Below are positions 1 to 11,639 of a DNA stretch of 64,000 nucleotides, one piece after another (position 1 is the first letter of the stretch; the number at the start of each line of letters is the position of its first letter). The DNA lies in the NCBI GenBank assembly GCA_002633005.1, contig NMRA01000221.1, forward strand, positions 374,290 through 438,289, written 5' to 3'. Under the pieces are notes generated by a model, which did no database searches, was not told where the DNA came from, and saw only the letters and a program-made list of their open reading frames with translations. The stretch is from Phoronis australis. Its lineage: Eukaryota > Phoronida > Phoronidae. The position numbers and the translations under genes were made by a program.

Positions 1-559
1 GGTTGTCTTTTTCTTACCGTTTGTCGAAATTGAAATTTTTGATAGTCACAATAAAATGTTTCAATAAATCGTGAATTTTACTATACATGGTCCCAACATC
101 TTCATATTGGTTGTTGACGGGTACAACACAATATCATTTAAACCAAGACAACTAACGGACAACAATGATGACTAATCAGTTCATTCCCAGCACAGAGACC
201 ACTTCTGATATTTGTAAGGAACAAGTTGAGACCGGATTTGTAGGGGCAAGTGGTATAAGTCAAAAGTTGTATTTTTAATATAGAAAATCAACGAGGGCGA
301 ATTTATTACATTAAAATTGTTGTGGAATCTCTTCTTTGGTGCAAACTTTTGTATTGATTATTCTGTTGATGACAATGTAAACAAGTTGTTGCGCTACACA
401 AAATATTCTGTGAATATTCTATCACCCATGACTATGAAGTTAAAAATTAGATAGTCTATGTTCAAAATCAGAGTAAGGAGTGTTGTCTCTTAGATCATGT
501 GACCAACAAGTGACCAATGAGAATGCTTTTCTCAACTAGTGTGTTGTATTGTGTTACAG
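1..559. other. Intron of the TRPV gene (upstream part)
   Basis: No exon of the channel can be recognised before 560. The ankyrin-repeat exons must lie left of the window. The stretch around 490-540 (gtgaccaatgagaatgc) resembles the unit of the minisatellite at 16.2 kb. Confidence 0.6.
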
Positions 560-641
560 GAACTGTGGAGGTATAGTAACATAACGGCGACGTCGCACCC
601 GCTAGCATCGCTTGATACTATTGGACAGGACGGCAAGATAA
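560..641 (+). CDS. TRPV: TRPV exon 1 of window (pre-S1 linker)
   Basis: Acceptor gtgttacag, donor gtgagt. Encodes ELWRYSNITATSHPLASLD and the start of a Gly/Asp loop, typical of the segment between the ankyrin repeats and S1. Ends with one base left over (phase 1). The reading frame is set by the downstream exons. Confidence 0.85.
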
Positions 642-3600
642 GTGAGTATACCAATGACATTATTATAGTTTGATCATTATAAGAAATTATCTAGCATTGA
701 GTATAGTGTCATCCAGCAGTTCAAGAATAGGGCGTCCAAAATGAGATTCTCATTTTTTAGAGCGTCTGTGGCCAATGTCACGTGACAATGTTTTGATGAC
801 CCCAAGTCAAATTGCTGTTATAGTGTGATCAGTTATTGAGGGGACGTGGTTCTGAACTAAAGCTCTTCATATCTTACATCATTTCTGAACCATTGCATAT
901 CTATACGCCCTGAATGCCTCCCACAAGATATCGTCTCAGTAACAAACGAGTAAAGAAAATAACATATATTGCAATATTCAACATGTTCCACTCTGTCGTT
1001 TTTAAGACGAAGAAGATATGGTTGGCCTAATACAGGGTGTCACTAAATTGAGAAAACTTATATATGCAAGGTTAACTACAAAATGTGGAATCACTGTTGT
1101 TCTACTTGTACAGTGACGTACTGTAATGTGTACAGTGGTTGTTTAGATCAGGGGCATATATAGCTTATTTATGGGTTCAAAATTTACCGATAAACAACTT
1201 CACGGGAGGATGACTGTAAAGACACTGAAAAATCAGTAAATTCAAAGCAGTAATAAACCTGACGTTTTTTTGCAAATGTCATCATTTTCCAATACCTTAG
1301 CATTCTTGTATTGTTTATAAAAATATCATGATGCATGTATATGTAAAACTTCACCGTCCTGCTACAAATTCATGGAAAATTGAATCAGTTACAGAGGAAT
1401 ATGGAACGTGGAGATTTTGGCAAATCGCAATTTTCGTAACTGCTTACATCAAACTATACGCCTGTGTGGGCATGCTTGTGACGTGAACTATGAAAAAGGC
1501 TTTAACATTATCAACGATGTGAAATTCAGCTACTTTCAATTTTTTTAAATTAAACTAACTGCATTTAAGTATTTCATCTGACAAGGGGAATGAGTGGAAC
1601 ATGGTCAAAATATGAAGACTTGATTATTTGTTACTTTCAGATGAGGGTTCGGCTCTTATGATGATTATAGATGGTAAGACTGACGCTCATCTGGAGATGT
1701 TGGAGGGAGGAGTGATACGCCATCTGTTGGAGGAAAAATGGCGACATTACATTAGGGTAAATAAACTGGCTACTTGTTTGCAACAATTATAGTTCTGTCA
1801 AAAATTTTCCATTTAACTGCAGAAGTTCTCTAACTTGCTGTTTAACAGTTATTTCATGTGTCATATTTGAAATTTTCACGTTATTAAGAAATGAAACTTG
1901 TTTTTGGAATAGGACAATATAGTATGTATTACATTTTACGATTTTTAATAATTTGCTTTTAGCAAGCTTGCCTCATGAAAATAAGTAATATTGTTGTAGT
2001 CATTATGCCATTTCCATTAAATTCATGATTGTTTGCCCACTCTGTGTTCTACTCCAAGGTGATGTTCAGTAATGCAACAAGTGAAAAATGAGATTTTGCG
2101 TGAATAAATTTTTCAGTAGTTTTGTCATTGAGGTTATCAAGCAAGTTTGCTTGGTCACCAAAAATCATTATGCTTCCTACAATTCTTGATTCAAACTCTA
2201 TATGGAATAAAGATAAACAATTGATTTGCATCTTCGAATTTTTTTCTCCCTTTAAGTCGGTGTATTACAGACAAGATTCATGTAATGATCTTACTGTTTA
2301 TTTCAGCCGCGCTTCTACCTCCGCATGGTCACACTCTTATGTCACGTGATCTTAATAAGTACGGCCGTGTACCTCCGTCCACATGACAGAAATGTGTTAA
2401 GAGTAGACACGCACAGTATAGTAAGTAAACTGAATACTTTGTATCACTGTCAAGTAAGCAAAACGTAGATCTCTGTTTTCTTGTTATACTTAAAACTCTG
2501 TGAGTTATGGTGTGGTGGTGGAGGTCCCCCATACTTACAAGTACATAACACGCTCAATAGCTGCATGTCTGGTATGCACTAAGTACATATATGTATATTA
2601 CTTGCAGGTCCATTACATGTTAAGTACATATTATGTACATTACTTGCATGTCCATTACATACTAAGTACATATATGTACATTTCTTGCAGGTCTGTTACA
2701 TACTAAGTACATATATGTACATTAATTGCATGTCCATTACATACTAAGTACATATATGTACATTACTTGCAGGTCCATTACATATTTATATGCGCATTAC
2801 TTGCAGATCCGCTACATTTGTGAGATCATCATCTGCATTGATTGCATCGTGATGTACGCTCTCGAAATTCAAGAATGGAGAAGTGTGGGATTTGTGCGAT
2901 CGTTCAAAAACTTTGTAAGTTCATTTAGTATTCCTCATGAGATTTCAGAACACTACGCTGACTCCTTACAAATACCTTTTTATGTAAAGTGTCTCTGACC
3001 ATGTGTAAAGTATACCTGATTTGAGTTATGCTTGATTACAAAGGCAAGAATGTGAATAGCAATAGTACATACAATACTAATAAGTGTACAGACTGTATTA
3101 GAATGGTATGCAACAACACTCACTGGACATGCTTCTATTTAAGCCCTGTACCTATATCCGAAATTGTTTGTAGTTTCAAAGAAATTTTTCACTCAAGTCT
3201 TTCATATACATGCTCCTATGCCTAAGTTTGACTGAAAGGCGCTGATGTCTATCCCTTACATATTTGTGTGCCCATAATAAAATGGGGGTTATTTGCATGT
3301 TTGTCCATTCTAATACCAAATAGTTATAATGTTAAGTTGGGTACTGCCTTAGTGAGGTAAGGAGAAGTCAAAATTCACTGACGTAATATTTTAGAAATTT
3401 TCTCCCCTGCTTTACTCAAGTGCTTCACCTCTAGGTGCGCATGTACCTAATTCCTGATGCTTCTCAATAGGCACATGGTCCTAAACATATTATACAGTGA
3501 ACCATTTTTACTGATCAGAATTTTTTATTTTGAAAAAGACTGTCTGGAGTGTTTATCAATAATTCTCAATTACTGTCATTATGGTTGTCAGTTAGGAGTT

Positions 3601-6600
3601 TGCGTAATTGCAGTCATTCTGAAAGGTACTCCACCAGTATGGACTGTGATTTGCTTTTTAGTGGATTCCATGTTGTTTTTATCAACCGTGTAGACCTGAC
3701 AATCCATATTGTTTTTATCAACCCTGTAGACCTGACAATCCATGCTGAAAATGAAGAGTGTGTTGTCACATTATCCATGACATGTTCTTTATTACAGAGA
3801 CATATTCCGTCCAAGTTCATCTTCTTACTGTCATGTCTGCTCATACTACTCTGTATACCCTGCCGTTTCATCGCCACACCCGATGCAGTCTACATAGAAG
3901 AGACGTTCCTTATACTTGCGGTGCCGGCGGCGTGGGCCTTCTTTTTATTCTTCGCCAAGTAAGTCACTTTAGATAATAATTGGCAGGCTAATGCCGGGAG
4001 TGTGGGCAGATTCAGAATTCTGAAGTTGAGGGTTCTCCTATTAGATTTGTGCACCTTTGTCTTCATCATGCATGATTATGTGGTCAGTGTATCTGTGCTC
4101 AAAAGACTTTTCCAGCTTATAAAGCACTACCTCACATATTATTTAATACTAGTACCTAGAATTGTGGTCACTGCATGGAGAAAGATTTTGTTTGTCCCCT
4201 TTCGTCAACAGTTTTGCCCTTGGGGGAGTGGTCTGCCGCCTCTCAGGTGGTGCCATATATGGTCGACTGACCAAGCAAAGAGGTGTAATAAAGTAATGAA
4301 AAATAGTCGCAATTTTGTGTAATGATAAGGGGTGCCGTGGACCCCTTGTGCCTTCTTAGCTTAGTATAAGTTGAAAAGCACATCATAATTTCAGCCATAA
4401 AGCTCATTCAATGTCAGATACAGAATAGCCTCTGACAGTGACTGCGTGATGCGTAGACCTCTGTTGTCAATAACAAATCCTCCGTTGCTCTTACCCTCCA
4501 GGGGGCGTGTCTGGTCTGGACCGTACATCACCATCACATACAACATGTGTGCTAATGATATATTCAGGGCTTGCATCATCTACGTAGTCTTCTTGCTTCA
4601 GTTTAGTCCAGGTAAGTGTAGTTACTTGTGTTTTACTATTTGTCATTTCTTCACGTTTATTCACTGTACCGGCAGTCATCTGTTGCCCTTTAGAACAGGT
4701 AGACAGGTGGGACTCTATTTTAGATTGAGTGCATGGTCACAGGTTTGAAAACCGTGATTTCCTTGATGTTGTCAAATCAGTGTTTGACAGTGTGTTGATT
4801 ATTTTGCTCTTTCATTACAGTCTGGTGTTCTAGTGTTGTCTGAATACGCCTTAATTGTTAAAATTCATTGAAAACTTGACTCAGGAAGATGTTTACAACC
4901 GTTCTCTCACGATTATGAAATGTTGGGTTGTTCTTAATTTTCTGTTATATACAACACTGTTTTGAAGACCTCAATAGGTCACAAGTAAAACTTGGTGAGC
5001 ACAGTTTTGTTTTTGGCAGACATAACTGTTTCAGTAGGTAACATTCATGCACACCTGGTGGACAGTCTGTAAACTATTGTTTTTTGACCTTGCAGTTTTC
5101 TACTACCTGTTCAAGGATGCTGCACTGCCACTGGGCACTGGTGAATTTGACACGTTTGCCACGCCGTGGGGATCCATTATGTCTCTATTTAAAATGACCT
5201 TAGGAGATTTTGAGGTAAGTTTTGACAATGAAGTTTCATATTTGCCAATATATTTTTAATCCAAGGACACAGAATTTTTTCGGTTATAACATCTGATTGA
5301 AAGCTTTCAGATTGTTTCGAAAATTCACCCCAAATTTTTTCGTTATGTCTTGATTTCTCCCACTTGTGTGAAAAGTTTATTTTGAATTTAATTGTTTAAG
5401 TGTACTGTAGACTGCTAGTTGAATTTAATCCAATTTTGTTCATTAATTTTTATTTACGTACGTTCAGAGGGTAAGTGAAAGCATGCGGCGTGACTTATTT
5501 CATTTTTATTTCAAACAATTAATTAATTTCCTGGACAAAGCTAGAGGTCTTTGAAACCATTATATGCATTGGTAATTGTGTGCATCTTAATGTTAGAGTG
5601 CTCCAAATGTAATAATTCTTTTGATGGTTTTTAGCAGAGAAAATTCAGTTAGTAGCTAAAAGGAAATATCTAGAAATGATTTGATTTTAGTTTGGTGTGA
5701 TAGAGAATTATGTTTACACGCTGTATATTAATCGTTTTCATTCAATAATTGTTTCGAGAGTGTGTTGTTATGGTTACTGTAGGTAAATATTAGTTGACTA
5801 CATGTAGCTAGTGGAGATTATTTTGGTAAAAATTCAAGTTTTGCATGAATTTTGAACTTGCATTTTCTTATTTTTTATACATTCATTTTGTCCACTTTCA
5901 CACTTTTGATGTGATTCAAAACTCCACAGAAATGTTGCATGATCTCTCATGTTAATTCTCTGCTACATAATTCCACTTTTCACGTCGTTATCTCCGGTGA
6001 AACCAACAATTTCTCATCGACGCGTCTCATTTGCTCGAATTGATGACTTGTGGTGTGTAGCGGTTGGTTTTGTGAGCAAAAGCTGCAGAGTTTCACTTTG
6101 TGGAGTTTGGGACGAGACGAGCACAGGGAAATGTGTCATGAAAAGTAACTTAAGATTTAACGTAGAAATTGGATCTTACACTTGCACTTTACAATTACTT
6201 AATAAAAGTGCGTTATTAGCACGTTACACTCTAGAATTGTTTTCCAATTTGAAATGGTCTCGGTATTAAAACTAGAAGCGACTGGTATATTCTCAAATAC
6301 TCTATTTTTACTAATTAAAGTGAGATTTGATTATTTTCAGAAACAGTGTGTGTAGTGTAAGATCGATATTTTGACTTAAGTCTTGAGTCACTTTTTACGA
6401 AACAGAATCCCCAGATGCATATATAGGAGGTGTACAAGAGTGTAAGGCCCCCAGTAATATCCGGCTTGTAGAGCAAATGAAGGAATTTGTAGAGCTAAAG
6501 TCTGGATAGCAAAAAACGTTTAGGTTTGATGTGGCCAACAGGTGGCGTACAGACCAGACTGAAAAATGTTTGCAATTTAGGGGTAGCTGTCAATTTGCCT

Positions 6601-9600
6601 CTCACACAGTATGTCCAATATCTAGAATGAAACACTCGACACGTCTTGTTTTTAGATGTTTACTTTTGAATGTTTACTTTTCCATTAAAGTCACTTCTTG
6701 TTTTATCACCTCTACAATATAGTACCCTAGACATGGTACCGAAATGTGGTATCTACTCACATAAATTTCAGTACCTCACTTTGCTGTTTCTTAAAGGAAC
6801 CATCATGGAACATGTGGGCATACTGCCTCTTTTACTAAACTTTCTGATGGTTATCAGTTTGAACACAAGTCATTCTGCAAAATTAATATCTTTAGTGAAT
6901 GAACAGTGTATAATTTGACCTTGCTAAACAAAGTAAAGCTTTGAAACATGTGTCCGTGTTTTAGAGCTGTCAAAAGATTGTGAAAATCCTGTTTAATATT
7001 GCTTTGCACCATTCTGGAAGAACTCACCTCTGCATGTCCTGTTCACGCAATTGTCGAAAATTCACCGTTTTTGCTGCGTTTTGACCAAAAATGGTCTTAC
7101 TTTCTGACCGTACATGTAACAGATGTCATTTTTGTGTCATCTCACCTTACACAATTTTGGAGAGAAATCTTATTTTTCTGTACTTTGACATTGTCTTCTG
7201 TCTTGCGTACTGAACCGATATTAGATTGAGAAATCACGGAGGCGATGTAGTTAAGTGTTGCAGTAGTTGGATATTCTTTGGATGAGATGGACTTTTTACG
7301 ACTTCAGTTATCATTTTTGGGTCTTAAAGATCGTAACGCTAGCTATTTGCACTCATCATAGTTGTCAGGTAGCGAGGATTAAAGTCCTGACATTTCTGAT
7401 GAAACTAACAGCAATGCTGTTCAACATGATCTATGCTAAACTAGGTTCAGTTGTATTCGTTGATGACTTATAAATGTGAAAACAAAAAATTGTCTAATCA
7501 ATGGTCTTTGCACTATTGATGTTCTTCCCCTGCTGTCACATAGCCTGAATCATGCAGTGTTATTCCTCAGCACCACGCCACGATACAGTTCAATGATTTG
7601 CGGCAGATCATTTTCACTTCAAAACTCATTCTTAAAAACATTTAGAAACTTTCAAACTACTTCGTATTCACATCGTCGCTTTAAAGTGTGTTTCTAACTA
7701 ATTTGACCATGCAGTCACAGAGACGAGTAATCAAACTACATTTTCCACTTTGAGTAATAGAGAGCTTGCCTTGTCCATTTCAGTATCAAGAGTTCAACTT
7801 TGCCCGGATTTCGGTATTACTCAAAATCATCTTCTCACTGTTCATGTTTGTGGTGCCTATACTACTGTTGAACCTGTTGATAGCCAGTATGGGTAGTACT
7901 TATCAGAGGATTGTTGAGAAGGCTGACATGGAGTGGAGGAGAGAGGTAGGTGTGGCTAAATGTTGGTAACTATGGTGACTGGGTGTACATGACATACAGT
8001 CACACCCAGTATGGGTAGTACTTATCAGACGATTGTGGAGAAGGCTGACATGGAGCGGAGGAGAGAGGCAGGTGTGGCTAAATGTTGGTAACTATGGTGA
8101 CTGGGTGTACATGACATACAGTCACTAAATACTCTATAGAATCATTTCAGCTGAGACTATACAATACTTGTATCAAAAACAGATGTCACAGTGACTAGAA
8201 AATCTCCACGTACATATACAGGGTCTTCGATTGCACTTCCAAACTTCCAGCGGACTCATCTTTCAAAATTATGGGGGTTGATTTCAATGTCATGTCCTTG
8301 TGAAGAACTCTCTACACTTGCAAGGAGCGATCTACTATGCTGTACAGTATGATAGTGAAAATGGCAAAATCCGATGGACGTAGTTGTCACGGGAAATTAC
8401 GGGAAGATAATGAAGAAAAGAAACTGGTGGCTTTTGATGATGATGCAATAAAATGCTGTTTTGGGTAAACGCTGAGTTTATGGCAAATAGTGTCCACTTT
8501 TCTGTATTATGTGGAAAATCAGAAAACCAGTGATTTCCATGTGAACAAATTCATCAGTCTCTGTCTTTATGTTACAGTGGGGTCGGATCATTCTGACCAT
8601 GGAGCGAGGACTGACCCCATCTAAACTTCTGGACTGTCAGCGGAGGTACTGTATCAACTTTAAAGACAAAGTGACGGGCGAGAACACTCGTAGTCTCATG
8701 GTAGTGCATGCCTCGGTGAAGACAAGGGCGCAACAGAGGAAAATGGCGATACAGAACTGGCAGGTAGGGCTGCTACCAGGGGGCGCACTGAGGTTGGGAA
8801 TGGAGACGGCGTAACTTAGTGGTTTAATCATATTATAACTGTCATGGCTGACAATCGACTGTTGCATAAAGGTGTCGTCTGCTCCTTTAAACGCCATCTT
8901 AGTGAATGTGTGCTAGGGAGTAATGACATACAGGATCTAATGCATATGCAAATTCTGTGGATGTGCTTAATATATTAAAAAAAAGGTTGAGCGAGCTGGC
9001 TCTTGCGTTGTATTTAGTGGCAACTGATCTGAGGAGAATCCGATCCTGTCATCAAACTTAAATTAATTGTGAGTGAAATTCCTTGTCAAGTTACTCAAAA
9101 TTTGTATTTGTTTATAATATTTTGCGGGTTTCCGGCCGACAGTTTAGTCCATGAGTTGGAACATGTGTCCGTATATTTGTGTAACGTAGAAAAAATTTGC
9201 TTTGGTTTTAAAGTAAGGCTTGTTTGTGTGTTGTGTTTCAGATGTTATACGAGAAAATTCAAGATCGGATTGATAAACTTCGAATGTGGGGTCATAGGGG
9301 TGACTTATCGTCTGAAACAGTGTTAGGTATGCAGGACTCACAGGTGTTTGCCATAGAAACTTTCCATCGATCAAAATCGATGTACAAGGACGGCACATTA
9401 GATAGCTTACAATTTGTGAACGAGAGGGAGTCTCGTGTCGGATCAGCGTCTATGACATCACGCGAGAGGAGGAGAGCGAATCGTCTACATCGGGAGAATA
9501 GCGCGTTCTCTATTAAGTCATTTGGGAGAACGGATTCGCCTGAGGAAAAACTGTTGCCAGATATTGAAGAAAAAGCAGACGGCCAAAGTTTGCTGTCAGA

Positions 9601-11639
9601 GTCACAGGTATGCTGTTCCACGTTATATCAGAAATCCACGATTGAGTAAAATTGTAGATCGATTTGATTTTTCTTTTTTTTTCATATAAGTAGATATTAG
9701 ATAGATTTATTAGGCAATTCTCACAAACAACTACAAAACGTGCAGTAGAAATACAAGCAAAATTTAAATAGAATACTGGCATAATGGAAATGAGCAAAGA
9801 GTGACAGAGAAATGTCTTACAACTTACCTGTGTTATGATTTTCAAGTGAAGCACAAATTAAAATGTAAGCGTTTAATAAAATAAATTTCACACTACAAAC
9901 AACAACAAGGAATAAAGTAACTCAAAAATCAATAAAAGTTATTATTAATTGAACCATGTTGCAGCATTGCACCCAAGTTTCCAAAGAGCGTGTTGTGATT
10001 GACATTATCAAAGGCCTTATGTGTGTCAGTAGAATATGGTTAACATAATAAATCCTTTTGAAATTAAGCTTTGGATGGAACATTGTGGCTTTAAGATTAC
10101 ACATTCATTATTGACTTTTTAATGAGAAACACTTCTCACTGAATCTGTAAACAGAGAAGGTTGGTCAACTTTCTTCTATATAAATGTTGTAAGTCTAGCT
10201 TCAGAAACTTTTGGCAAATTTTATAAAATTCATTATGTTTGTTTATTCTGTTGTTCTTCGAAAGCAAATGATTTTGATGGGATTTTGCCATGAAAGTTAC
10301 TTTGCAAAAATTCAAAATCTTACTAATTGTCTTTTTTTGTAATACGTAGTGTAATTTTGCAAAGAGCTATCGACCAAATCCTTAACTGAGTTTGTTAAGT
10401 CTTACCTATCCAGTCAGCCGTGTATCACACACTTGCGCCATGTTTTCCTTTACTTCCTAAATCACATCGTTTTTCCTCTATCTCTGCAGACATCTCTCAC
10501 TCTTGTTTGATCTTATTTAAGGTAAACTCTTCTTCTGGTTGAGTTTTGCTGTCCAATTTTTTGCGTGTTGTAAATTTTTGTCCATTTTGTTTTGTTGTGT
10601 GGTTTGTTTTCATCCTTATTGCATAAACCTGTTACAGTGCTGACCCCCAAGTAACATCTCAGGTGCACGTAGGATTGGTGATTGTGCACAACATATTAAA
10701 TCTTACTAACATAATAGTACTGTTCTTATTTGTGGACGCTTGTTGATAGTGATTTGCTGATGCGTCAAAGTGCTTGGATCTGGTTGAAATTCTCTCTGTG
10801 TCTTCAGTCGAAGTGTTACGAGTTTCAAGTTGTTGATAGTTTTTCAAAATTTCTTGGTTGTTGCTAGCATTTAAATGTCGAAATTAACTTGTTTAGTCCA
10901 AAATATTCTTGAAATGGTAAGTATTGGAACTGATCCAAATGAGCAGAATATTTTGGAGCTCTTCAGTCTGACCTGCTGTTGCTGAATATGATGACAAGAT
11001 TGCCACTAAAAATTTGAGACCAGAACCTGATGAATGTTAATTACGGACTAATTATGTTTTTATGTAGACTGTTGCTTCCTAACTATTGCCTGTTCTTGTG
11101 TGATCAATTTCATAACAGTACTGAGCTCTTTTGGCACGTTTTCTCACCTGTCATTCTTCATCTTGTTTGTTTGTTCTTCTGTTTCTAAGGGTAACGCTCC
11201 TTTGCCGTTTGATTCATCAGGGTCTGCCACTGGCAACTTCCTAGATGGCGCTGCGAGGAACACACAACTTGAGCCTATTGTAGAGCAGCGTAGCGATCAT
11301 AAAAATGGGTCGATGGAGTCGTTGAAGAAAAGGATGAAAAAGAAGAAGAAGAAGACAAGAGTTGGTGACTCGATGTCTTTAGGTAGTTCTGATGGATCAC
11401 TAAAGGAGTCACTGCCTGATAATGGTGTTATGGGGCAGAATAAAGACATGTCATTGCCTGGTACTGGTGTTATTGGGCAGGAGAAAGACTTGTCATGCCA
11501 TACAAGTGAAGACAATTGTACAGCTGGTGAAGAAACACCAAGGATCGAGCAGAACAATGACGGAGAGAAAACTCAAGCAACTGTGATAAATATATCTCCT
11601 GTACAAGAGAGTTGCCTGGAAGTGACTGACGTGGATTAG
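560..11639 (+). CDS. TRPV: TRPV-type cation channel gene, 5' partial (11 exons)
   Basis: Eleven exons (listed separately) join in one frame with GT-AG introns and give 1974 nt, 657 residues plus stop. Seen in the translation: a pre-S1 linker (residues 1-66, LWRYSNIT and LLEEKWRHYI), S1 (about 67-95), S2 (about 105-130), S3 and S4 (about 141-194), S5 (about 207-231), a pore loop with TLGDFE (near 265-270), S6 (LLLNLLIASMG, about 290-310), a TRP-box-like helix (WGRIILTMER, from about 325), then a 270-residue cytoplasmic tail. Known of the family: TRPV channels are tetrameric non-selective or calcium-permeable cation channels of the plasma membrane or cilium, with N-terminal ankyrin repeats; those must lie upstream of this window. 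The S6 and TRP-box pattern looks more like invertebrate Nanchung/Inactive/OSM-9 types than vertebrate TRPV1-6, but I cannot place the subfamily. The gene converges on the FGD-like gene. Family is sure; subfamily is not. Confidence 0.9.
1641..1756 (+). CDS. TRPV: TRPV exon 2 of window (pre-S1)
   Basis: Acceptor ttactttcag, donor AGG/gtaaat. Encodes ALMMIIDGKTDAHLEML and LLEEKWRHYIR, the conserved helix leading into S1. Takes one base from the previous exon and ends in phase 0. Confidence 0.88.
2307..2420 (+). CDS. TRPV: TRPV exon 3 of window (S1)
   Basis: Acceptor tatttcag, donor gtaagt, phase 0 at both ends. RFYLRMVTLLCHVILISTA is the first membrane segment, followed by a polar extracellular loop (VYLRPHDRNVLRVDTHSI). 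Confidence 0.9.
2581..2806 (+). repeat. Tandem array of about 41-bp units, splice-acceptor-like
   Basis: Five to six imperfect units of the form ttacttgcaggtccatta followed by catactaagtacatatatgta. The last, degenerate unit runs into the real acceptor of TRPV exon 4 (ttacttgcag, then atccgctacatt), which resembles the unit (ttgcaggtccattacata). Confidence 0.85.
2807..2914 (+). CDS. TRPV: TRPV exon 4 of window (S2)
   Basis: Acceptor ttacttgcag, donor gtaagt, phase 0 at both ends. ICEIIICIDCIVMYALEI is the second membrane segment. The acceptor is the last copy-like unit of an upstream 41-bp tandem array whose units carry the same ttacttgcag string. Confidence 0.88.
3798..3958 (+). CDS. TRPV: TRPV exon 5 of window (S3-S4)
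   Basis: Acceptor tattacag, donor gtaagt. FIFLLSCLLILLCIPCRFI forms S3 and TFLILAVPAAWAFFLFFA forms S4. Two bases are left over for the next exon. Confidence 0.88.
4502..4611 (+). CDS. TRPV: TRPV exon 6 of window (S4-S5 linker, S5)
   Basis: Acceptor ttaccctccag, donor gtaagt. Encodes GPYITITYNMCANDIFRA, matching the TRPV S4-S5 linker pattern (GPhhThhYpM), then S5 IIYVVFLLQF. Phase 2 in, phase 1 out. Confidence 0.88.
5096..5214 (+). CDS. TRPV: TRPV exon 7 of window (pore loop)
   Basis: Acceptor accttgcag, donor gtaagt. Encodes the end of S5 (VFYYLFKDAA), a turret (LPLGTGEFDTFATPW) and the pore helix and filter (SIMSLFKMTLGDFE). The acidic residue in TLGDFE lies where TRPV channels place their selectivity-filter acid. 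Confidence 0.9.
5215..7783. other. Large TRPV intron without recognisable content
   Basis: 2.57 kb between the pore and S6 exons. Several open frames of 60 to 106 codons occur on the + strand, but they have no recognisable domains, no consistent splice sites and Phe/Leu/Ser/Cys-rich AT-driven composition. I treat it as plain intron. Confidence 0.6.
7784..7945 (+). CDS. TRPV: TRPV exon 8 of window (S6)
   Basis: Acceptor ccatttcag, donor gtaggt, phase 0 at both ends. SLFMFVVPILLLNLLIASMG is S6, followed by the linker into the TRP helix (QRIVEKADMEWRRE). The last 62 bases and the donor are repeated as an inexact tandem copy at 8006-8127. Confidence 0.92.
7884..8127 (+). repeat. Tandem duplication (2 x 122 bp) of exon 8 end plus intron start
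   Basis: Unit 1 is 7884-8005 and unit 2 is 8006-8127, with only a few differences. Unit 2 repeats the coding sequence for SMGSTY and KADMEW plus the donor region, but the donor has changed from gaggtaggt to gaggcaggt and there is no acceptor, so unit 2 is a dead exon fragment. Confidence 0.92.
8578..8763 (+). CDS. TRPV: TRPV exon 9 of window (TRP-box helix)
   Basis: Acceptor atgttacag, donor gtaggg, phase 0 at both ends. WGRIILTMERGLTPSKLL fits the TRPV post-S6 pattern (W-x-R-hh-h-x-ER). The rest is basic and probably cytoplasmic. Confidence 0.9.
9242..9607 (+). CDS. TRPV: TRPV exon 10 of window (C-terminal tail)
   Basis: Acceptor gtgtttcag, donor gtatgc, 122 codons in phase 0. Starts with an amphipathic stretch (MLYEKIQDRIDKLRMWG) common after the TRP box in invertebrate TRPVs, then a charged region rich in Ser, Arg and Glu (SRERRRANRLHRENSAFS). 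Confidence 0.82.
9608..11189. other. Last TRPV intron
   Basis: 1.58 kb of AT-rich sequence with no coding sign on either strand and no repeat that I recognise. Confidence 0.6.
11190..11639 (+). CDS. TRPV: TRPV last exon (C-terminal tail, stop)
   Basis: Acceptor cttctgtttctaag preceded by a long T-rich tract; phase 0; stop TAG at 11637-11639. The tail is low complexity, with a run KKRMKKKKKKTR and two near repeats (SLPDNGVMGQNKD and SLPGTGVIGQEKD). No known domain seen. The poly-Lys run could bind acidic lipids or act as a sorting signal; that is inference. Confidence 0.78.
   Translation, partial: GNAPLPFDSSGSATGNFLDGAARNTQLEPIVEQRSDHKNGSMESLKKRMKKKKKKTRVGDSMSLGSSDGSLKESLPDNGVMGQNKDMSLPGTGVIGQEKDLSCHTSEDNCTAGEETPRIEQNNDGEKTQATVINISPVQESCLEVTDVD

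Noticed and set aside
5949-6269. 106-codon open frame in the TRPV intron
   Set aside because: No domain, no splice partners, and the channel frame needs the flanking pore and S6 exons to join directly.
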